DNA of 50,898 nucleotides from Nostoc sp. CMAA1605 (GTDB lineage Bacteria; Cyanobacteriota; Cyanobacteriia; Cyanobacteriales; Nostocaceae), in contig NZ_PJIZ01000042.1 in NCBI RefSeq assembly GCF_021596505.1, positions 1-50,898 on the forward strand. The letters run 5' to 3'. The notes beneath the pieces were generated by a model. The model saw only the letters and a program-made list of their open reading frames with translations, was not told the DNA's origin and did not search any database. Positions 46,103 through 50,898 of this stretch are shown one piece after another (position 1 is the first letter of the stretch; every line of letters starts with the position of its first letter). A program made the translations under genes and the position numbers.

Positions 46103-47581
46103 TTAAGATTGCCGCTTTAGCCAAAAGGCACTCCAGCCAAATAACAAGAGTCCCAAACCCATCGTTGGTTCGGGAACTTTCGTAGGTGGTACAAACCCTG
46201 CTAACTCTTCACTACTAGCTTTAAAGGCGTAAAGATAAGTAGGAATTAAACTTGTTCCTGGAGGACAAGTGCCGTCAATAGGAATTTGTGTACCATCTGT
46301 ACAAACATCAAACTGTGTTCCACTACCAGTCTGAGTGACGCTATAGTCGTTATCTGTGCCTAAAATGACAGCATAAGATCCATCATTGAGTTTAGGCCCG
46401 ATTGTTACACCTTCAAATTTTTCTGGGACGACTAATCCCGCAACTTTTAAAAGCTCCGCCACATCAATAAACGGTGAGTTAGACTTACTGACAGGCACTA
46501 CACCAGCAGGTAAATCATTGCTTCCTGCTAGGCTAATACCGCTTACATCTGTAGCTCCTGACAAGCTGATTTTGTACACTCGTTTACTGGCAACAGGATT
46601 TACTCCCGCAGGATCTTCTACACCCACTCCGCGATTATCTCGCTCTAAGATGAGAAATTCATCATCATTCAACGCAATTATCGCGCTCACACCTATATTC
46701 CGTCCTTGGGAATTTGCCCCGAAATCATTAGCTGTACCAGGAATACGGTCATTAATTTCGGCGAGGCTTTCTAGCTGATAGATATATTGTGCTGTACTGT
46801 TGCCAGTTGCTGTATCAAATTCTACTATTCGCACATTATTACTGCGCCGCCCATCAGGTGAACCTTCATTGACTAAAGGATCTTGGAGGATAGCATAGAG
46901 TTTCTTTCCATCTGGGGAAAGTGTTAAACCTTCAAAACCTCTGTTATCTTGGCGACCAGTGGTAATAGTTGGACGACCATCTACATAGTTCAGTGTGTTA
47001 TCACTCTGTCTAGCAATAATGTTACTTGGACTATTGAAAGCCCGAATAAAAGTTCCATTGGGGCTAAATTCATAAACGGAGGGGCCATATTCATCAGAGA
47101 CGTAGAAATTCCCATTAGGAGCAACAGCAAATCCCTCTGGATCAAAACTTAAACCCAGAACCGAAGCATTACCATTAAGTAAACGAGGATTTAAGCCATT
47201 GAAGTTTTCACCGTTTTTGGTGAACAAAATCGTGTCTAATAGCTGAAAATTACTGATTGCTCCATTGTTGGGATCAACATCTAGAGAAAACTTTTGGACT
47301 CTTGTGTTGTAAGAGATGACACCGCCACCAGGCCCCCGATCTGGCAGACCATAGTAAACATTGTTGTAGCGGTCATAGTAGAGATCAGAGATAAACCCAG
47401 CCAAACGGTTAACGTTGGCACTGTTAGCACCGGGTGACACCAAATCTACGCTATCACCCGGTATTGTGAGGCTATTGACCAAAGAAACAGCACTAGCAGG
47501 GGTTGGATCTCCTGTAATACTAACTAAGGCTGTCATCAGTGAAATGCTTAAACCAGAAATCCAATGCCTTGCGGAAATCAT
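46103..47581 (-). CDS. Phytase-like esterase protein with PEP-CTERM anchor
   Basis: A 492-residue secreted protein. After a signal peptide (about residues 1-31, ending ASA) comes an esterase-like phytase (beta-propeller) domain: ISDLYYDRYNNVYYGLPDRGPG, SFDPEGFAVAPNGNFYVSDEYGPSVYEF, NRGFEGLTLSPDGKKLYAILQDP and LILERDNRGVG. The C-terminus is a PEP-CTERM sorting signal: VPEP at about 469, a hydrophobic helix (MGLGLLLFGWSAFWL) and KRQS. Probably an outer-surface phosphoesterase; substrate unproven. Confidence 0.9.
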   Translation of the reverse strand: MISARHWISGLSISLMTALVSITGDPTPASAVSLVNSLTIPGDSVDLVSPGANSANVNRLAGFISDLYYDRYNNVYYGLPDRGPGGGVISYNTRVQKFSLDVDPNNGAISNFQLLDTILFTKNGENFNGLNPRLLNGNASVLGLSFDPEGFAVAPNGNFYVSDEYGPSVYEFSPNGTFIRAFNSPSNIIARQSDNTLNYVDGRPTITTGRQDNRGFEGLTLSPDGKKLYAILQDPLVNEGSPDGRRSNNVRIVEFDTATGNSTAQYIYQLESLAEINDRIPGTANDFGANSQGRNIGVSAIIALNDDEFLILERDNRGVGVEDPAGVNPVASKRVYKISLSGATDVSGISLAGSNDLPAGVVPVSKSNSPFIDVAELLKVAGLVVPEKFEGVTIGPKLNDGSYAVILGTDNDYSVTQTGSGTQFDVCTDGTQIPIDGTCPPGTSLIPTYLYAFKASSEELAGFVPPTKVPEPTMGLGLLLFGWSAFWLKRQS

Positions 47582-47740
47582 CTGAATTTTCCTAAATGTC
47601 CAATTTCCCTAGCTTTGGACTTCCTGATTAACAAAAGATTAACAAGGAATTAAGGTAGTTATTGAGACATAGACTTTTCATAGAATGCCGAAGGATAGGA
47701 ATACATCTTCATCAAAACTTTAATAATGAGGTATGGTGCA

Positions 47741-47791
47741 TTGACACTCCCCGAAATAGAATTTCGGGGATTCTTGGTTCACCGAGCCAAC
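47741..47791 (-). ncRNA. Predicted IS605-type right end / 3' part of TnpB omegaRNA
   Basis: Just after the tnpB stop, on the minus strand, CCCCGAAAT-TCT-ATTTCGGGG (47749-47769) forms a perfect 9-bp hairpin followed by AGTGTCAA ending at 47741. TnpB guide RNAs come from the tnpB 3' end plus the element's right end, and a GGGGAGTGTCAA end is what I recall from Nostoc IS605-type elements. The guide would then be read from 47740 downward. Boundaries are inferred. Confidence 0.6.
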
Positions 47792-48124
47792 TTATCTGAA
47801 CCTGTTACCAGATCCTTTCCAGAGGTCGTTCTCTTCCCAAGCGTTAGTTCCGACGTGTCCCGTCGTACTTAATCCTTTAGCCAAAATATTCAGTGCTGCA
47901 TTTTCATCTCGGTCTAAAACAGTTCCGCAGTGAGGGCATTCATGGGTTCTGGTTGACAAGGTTTTGACAACAGTTTCTCCACAATTAGAACAGTTTTGGC
48001 TTGTCCAGTGAGGTGGTACAGCAATGGTTATTTTGCCGTATACCTTGCCAAAATATTCAAGCCAACACCGGAACTGATACCAGGACGCATCACTAATACT
48101 TTTGGCTAGTTTGTGGTTTTTAAC

Positions 48125-48181
48125 CCTTACAGGTTCGCCAGTCGCTTCAAGTCGGGAAACCCGCCCAACGCGCTGGCTCAC
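48125..48181. repeat. 57-bp repeat inserted in tnpB
   Basis: Contains GGGCGGGTTTCCCGACTTGA (complement of 48147-48166), identical over 20 nt to intergenic sequence at 49852-49871. Both copies sit next to a GAGCCA...GTGGGC/GTTGGGC segment. Confidence 0.8.
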
Positions 48182-48742
48182 CATGTTCCGCACCTGCAAG
48201 TCTTCATAGACAACCACGTCGTTAGACTGGATTACGCACCTTGCTAACTTCACAGCAAAGTCTTTACGCTGTCTACTAACTTTCAAGTGCTTTCTTGCTA
48301 GTTTATTTCTAGCTTTTTTGTAGTTATTGGATTGGGGTTTACCTTTCTTAAACTTTTTAGAAACCCGTTTTTGTAGGCGTTTTAATGCTTTCTCGGATTT
48401 CCTCAAAAATCTAGGGTTTTCTACTTTATCTCCATTGGAATCAGTGTAGAAGTAGTTTAAACCAACATCTAGACCAATAACTTTTTTGCTTGGCTCTACC
48501 TTGATTGTTCGGTCAACTGCAATGCAAAATTGAGCGTAGTAACCATCTGCACGTTTTACCAATCGGACACGTTTAATATCCTTTATCTGATAAAAATGCA
48601 GGTCATAAGTTCCTACTAATTTTAGTCTTCCTATCTCAAATCCGTCAGTCAGAGTGAGATGTTTTCTATCATCTGACAACTTCCATCCTGTGGTTTTGTA
48701 CTCCACAGAATGACCACGTTTTTTGAAATTTGGGAAGCCTTT

Positions 48743-48814
48743 ACTTCGACTGCGCCCTTCTCCTATCGGAGACGCTGCGCGAACGGCTACGCTCAGGACA
48801 GGCTCAGTACAAGT
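48743..48814. repeat. 72-bp palindrome-rich segment inserted in tnpB
   Basis: On the plus strand it carries TTCGACTGCGCCC..., TCGGAGACGCTGCGCGAACG and GGCTACGCTCAGGACAGGCT, the kind of sequence found in dispersed Nostoc repeats. It is translated in frame as a 24-residue insert in a lysine-rich region of TnpB. Confidence 0.75.
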
Positions 48815-49149
48815 CTTGCCTGGAACTTTTTTCTTGCAATTACTATAAAACCGAGAAATTGCAGCCCAAGCCCTATCTGCTGATGCCTGCCTTGCCATTG
48901 AGTTAAGCTTGTTTGCCCACTCAAAGTTAGCAGCTAGTTCTTTACAGTATGCGCTTAAATCGTACTTGCCGACTTTTGGGTTATCCATCCAGTATCGAAT
49001 GCAAGAATTACGGACAAACAAAGCAGTTCTGATTGCTTCATCAATCAGAGTGAACTGCTGCTGTTTGCCCTTTAACTTGAACTCGTATACTAGCAATCGA
49101 TAACCTCTTACGCTACAATATCAGCATAACATATTTTGGGGAATTAAAT

Positions 49150-49374
49150 ATGGGTTGGTTTTTTAGCAAGCCTAGTGATAACGAATTGGGCGAGTATTTA
49201 CCAGATGATGAGGCTACACTGCAAGAGGGTAGCGAGATTATTGAATCTGAAAACTTAGAATCAGCACGAAAAGAATGCAAAGACGTAGCGTCTCAATATG
49301 ATGCCGTTTCTTCGGATGTAGAAGAAACATCCCAGGACAATACCTGGAACTGCAAATTCAAGTTTTGGGGATAA
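49150..49374 (+). CDS. Small acidic protein of unknown function
   Basis: A 74-residue protein I do not recognise. It starts MGWFFSKPSDNELGEYLPDD and is very rich in Glu, Asp and Ser, ending in the basic/aromatic NCKFKFWG. A good ribosome binding site (GGGGAA) lies 7 nt before the ATG. It starts 53 bp from, and divergent to, tnpB, and 3 bp before the next gene, with which it is probably co-transcribed. Confidence 0.65.
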   Translation: MGWFFSKPSDNELGEYLPDDEATLQEGSEIIESENLESARKECKDVASQYDAVSSDVEETSQDNTWNCKFKFWG

Positions 49375-49377
49375 GCG

Positions 49378-49815
49378 ATGATGAATCCTATTGTCAGGGA
49401 CTCATGGAAAGGAGATCCACCAAGGCTTTATATAATAGCTGAACCGTTGCCAGATGCTCCTCATGTCCGCCTTTCTGGTGGTGGCGTAGCCGATATGTCA
49501 CTGGACGAATATTTAAACACTCTGCAAAAAAACTTTGACAACCAGTCGGGTAAATACTTCGCCTACGTCAAAGGTGGGTGTAGAGAAGAGGCGGACACAT
49601 TCACCTTGCAAACCTGGGATGTGTACACCTCTCCTACTTCATGTTATGAAGCACTAATCCATCTTTACTATGCGCCAGTCAATGAATATCTCTGCCTCAA
49701 AAAACATTTGGGCGAGAAATGGGCGCAGAAATATTTAGATGAAGTCGAGAAGCGGGAAGCGGCTATCAACGCCATTTCTGCTGCACTTCCCGAAGAACAC
49801 GCCACGACCGAATAA
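49378..49815 (+). CDS. Protein of unknown function
   Basis: A 145-residue soluble protein I do not recognise. Features: PPRLYIIAEPLPDAPHVRLS, MSLDEYLNTLQKNF, FAYVKGGCREEADTFTLQTW and a C-terminal helix ending AAINAISAALPEEHATTE. No signal peptide or membrane segment. The start immediately follows the stop of the small acidic gene, suggesting a two-gene operon. Confidence 0.7.
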   Translation: MMNPIVRDSWKGDPPRLYIIAEPLPDAPHVRLSGGGVADMSLDEYLNTLQKNFDNQSGKYFAYVKGGCREEADTFTLQTWDVYTSPTSCYEALIHLYYAPVNEYLCLKKHLGEKWAQKYLDEVEKREAAINAISAALPEEHATTE

Positions 49816-50148
49816 ATTCAGTGAGGTAGTGCGTTCCTGAGCCACCCCCGTGGGCGGGTTTCCCGACTTGAGGGGAGTGGCGTGTCGCCTTGCGTCGGAA
49901 AGCAACTGCCGAACCCAAAGGGTCATTCGCGGCAGTTGAGCGTAGTCGAAACTTATATCCCCCACTTAAAAGACGTACAAAGCACAAAACCAAAAAAGTT
50001 TTGTGCTTTGTACTTGGGGGCTTTACGCATCACGACTCGTAAAGTGCGTCTTTTTCTGCCATTGGTTTGAGAAGGAGTGTAGGGGTCTAGGGGGTAGAGG
50101 TTGAGCTTTGATTCCTCAATAGTCTTCCTCCCTTACCTCCTACCTCCT
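49816..50148. other. Repeat-rich intergenic region before queE
   Basis: Contains the repeat shared with tnpB (about 49836-49880), a CAACTGCCG/CGGCAGTTG hairpin (49903-49938), a strong 16-bp hairpin (49975-50013) and GTGTAGGGG-type sequence. No gene seen. Confidence 0.7.
49975..50013. terminator. 16-bp perfect hairpin
   Basis: GTACAAAGCACAAAAC and GTTTTGTGCTTTGTAC flank a CAAAAAA loop, with CCCCC (upstream) and GGGGG (downstream) as a possible outer stem and AAAAGACG/CGTCTTTT further out. Lies between the unknown gene (+) and queE (-), so it probably terminates one or both. Confidence 0.7.
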
Positions 50149-50898
50149 TCAAAGTTGATTTAACATTTTGTGAGTCTGAGGAATAACACGCACCTGTTTT
50201 AAAATCTTTTTCATCAAAGTTTGCCAAGCTAAAACCTGTGCTGGTGTGGGAGCAAGGATAGGGGTTTGATTGGATGAATCAGATGCAATTAAAGGCGTAA
50301 CAGGTTGTAAAAATACAGGAATTTCAGGGCTAACATCTGCTACTAGCAAAGCAGCCTGCTCTAATTCATGAGTATCTGTGTGTTGGGAAATAATTATTTT
50401 AATGAAGGTTTCTAAATTTGGATAACAAATTTGTAGAAACTTCATATGTTCTGACCAGTAGGATTCACCACTGACACTGGGAAGTTTTAAATCCATACCT
50501 ACAGAATCTAGATATGGTAATATCATGGCCAACTGTTCTGGGCGATGTCCGCCGGTTTCCAAGTATATAGGCAAACTCATGAGCGATCGCACTTGGGGCA
50601 GAAATTCCTTTAAGAAAGCTGCATGAAGAAGTGGTTCTCCTCCTGTTAAGCTAATGCTATCGTGTAAACAAGGTAAATTCTGCCGTGCAATCCATTCTAA
50701 TAAGACTGCGATTGCGACAGGGTTGGAGTGAATTTCAAAATCTCGGAATCCGGGCGTTCGCTCGATCCTACAGTCAGCAGGAGCATTCCAAGTATGGACA
50801 CTATCGCAAAAGTGGCAACGTAAGTCACAAAAAGCAAAACGAATAAAAATTTGACGTGTCCCGACATTCAGTCCTTCTCCTTGAATAGCAGAAAAGAC
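50149..50898 (-). CDS. queE: 7-carboxy-7-deazaguanine synthase (radical SAM), 5'-partial
   Basis: Radical SAM enzyme converting 6-carboxytetrahydropterin to 7-carboxy-7-deazaguanine in queuosine synthesis. The frame runs unbroken to the window edge: VFSAIQGEGLNVGTRQIFIR, then the cluster motif CDLRCHFC (50806-50829), SLTGGEPLLH, YLETGGHRPEQL and MDLKLPSVSGE. The ATG at 50592 is internal; the true start lies beyond the window. The C-terminal 60 residues are longer than in E. coli QueE. Confidence 0.88.
   Translation of the reverse strand, partial: VFSAIQGEGLNVGTRQIFIRFAFCDLRCHFCDSVHTWNAPADCRIERTPGFRDFEIHSNPVAIAVLLEWIARQNLPCLHDSISLTGGEPLLHAAFLKEFLPQVRSLMSLPIYLETGGHRPEQLAMILPYLDSVGMDLKLPSVSGESYWSEHMKFLQICYPNLETFIKIIISQHTDTHELEQAALLVADVSPEIPVFLQPVTPLIASDSSNQTPILAPTPAQVLAWQTLMKKILKQVRVIPQTHKMLNQL

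Larger units (their letters stand above)
47792..49096 (-). mobile_element. tnpB: TnpB (IS200/IS605 family OrfB), with two in-frame insertions
   Basis: RNA-guided RuvC-type nuclease of IS200/IS605 elements, 434 residues. RuvC acidic residues are in VIGLDVGLNYF, VVVYEDLQVRNM and LDRDENAALNI, and the zinc finger is CSNCG...CPHCG. No tnpA lies beside it, so the copy is not self-mobile. Compared with the family, two segments look inserted: 48743-48814 (72 nt, TCTEPVLSVAVRAASPIGEG... between PGK and KGFPNF) and 48125-48181 (57 nt, VSQRVGRVSRLEATGEPVR between QVRNM and VKNHKLAKSI). Both keep the frame. The start is TTG 49096 (MLVYEFKLKGK). Confidence 0.92.

Overview
The window is chromosomal DNA from a filamentous, probably heterocyst-forming cyanobacterium (Nostoc/Anabaena-like). 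Evidence: a form IB rbcL-rbcX-rbcS operon, a RuBisCO activase with a C-terminal small-subunit-like domain, a natF-natG-natH-bgtA amino-acid transporter in the Anabaena order, a tRNA-fMet split by a group I intron, many HIP1 octamers (GCGATCGC), and dispersed heptanucleotide repeats (GGGGACT, TTGACTA, GCGAATT types) typical of Nostocaceae. I ran no database search; all family assignments are by eye.

Layout. 1-3096 (+): diaminopimelate decarboxylase lysA (cut by the window edge and broken by two single-base frame changes), diadenylate cyclase and undecaprenyl-diphosphate synthase; a lysine/cell-wall and c-di-AMP cluster. 3364-7214 (-): a methyltransferase-HIT fusion, a Uma2-type nuclease, panB and a secreted seven-bladed propeller protein. 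7215-13963 (+): a long leader, rbcLXS, an AAC(3)-type acetyltransferase, an SGNH hydrolase, remnants (Uma2 fragment, antitoxin with truncated PIN toxin) and rca. 13982-17196: a compact AT-rich restriction-modification island (HNH nuclease and XRE regulator leftward, beta-class DNA methyltransferase rightward, with a 21-bp palindrome on the methyltransferase start). 17328-25322: a DUF2993 protein, UDP-glucose dehydrogenase, UDP-glucuronate decarboxylase, recN and an ABC1 kinase. 25377-27491 (-): a secreted protein with an EndoU-like nuclease domain and a lumenal/periplasmic pentapeptide-repeat protein. 27667-32518 (+): the glycine cleavage genes gcvT, gcvH, gcvP. 32636-38854 (-): a DUF697 GTPase, a PD-(D/E)XK homing-endonuclease-like gene, intron-split tRNA-fMet, asparaginase, CGLD27, rsfS and a glycosyltransferase. 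38855-40026 is a 1.2-kb gap without recognisable genes. 40027-44106 (-): the Nat transporter operon. 44722-46037 (+): two cyanobacterial proteins of unknown role. 46103-50898: a phytase-like PEP-CTERM protein, a lone TnpB with its predicted right end/omegaRNA, two small unknown genes, and a queE-type radical SAM gene running off the window.

How parts fit together: rbcLXS and rca form a carbon-fixation neighbourhood; Ugd plus Uxs convert UDP-glucose to UDP-xylose for surface polysaccharide; GcvT/H/P give three of the four glycine cleavage proteins needed for photorespiration; NatFGH-BgtA is a complete ABC importer. A theme of the window is repeat DNA entering genes in frame: GGGGACT heptamers inside gcvP and two palindrome-rich segments inside tnpB. 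The items I rate most worth following are the intron/endonuclease pair, the repeat insertions in tnpB and gcvP, the methyltransferase-HIT fusion lacking its catalytic histidine, the secreted EndoU-like protein and the double frame change in lysA.
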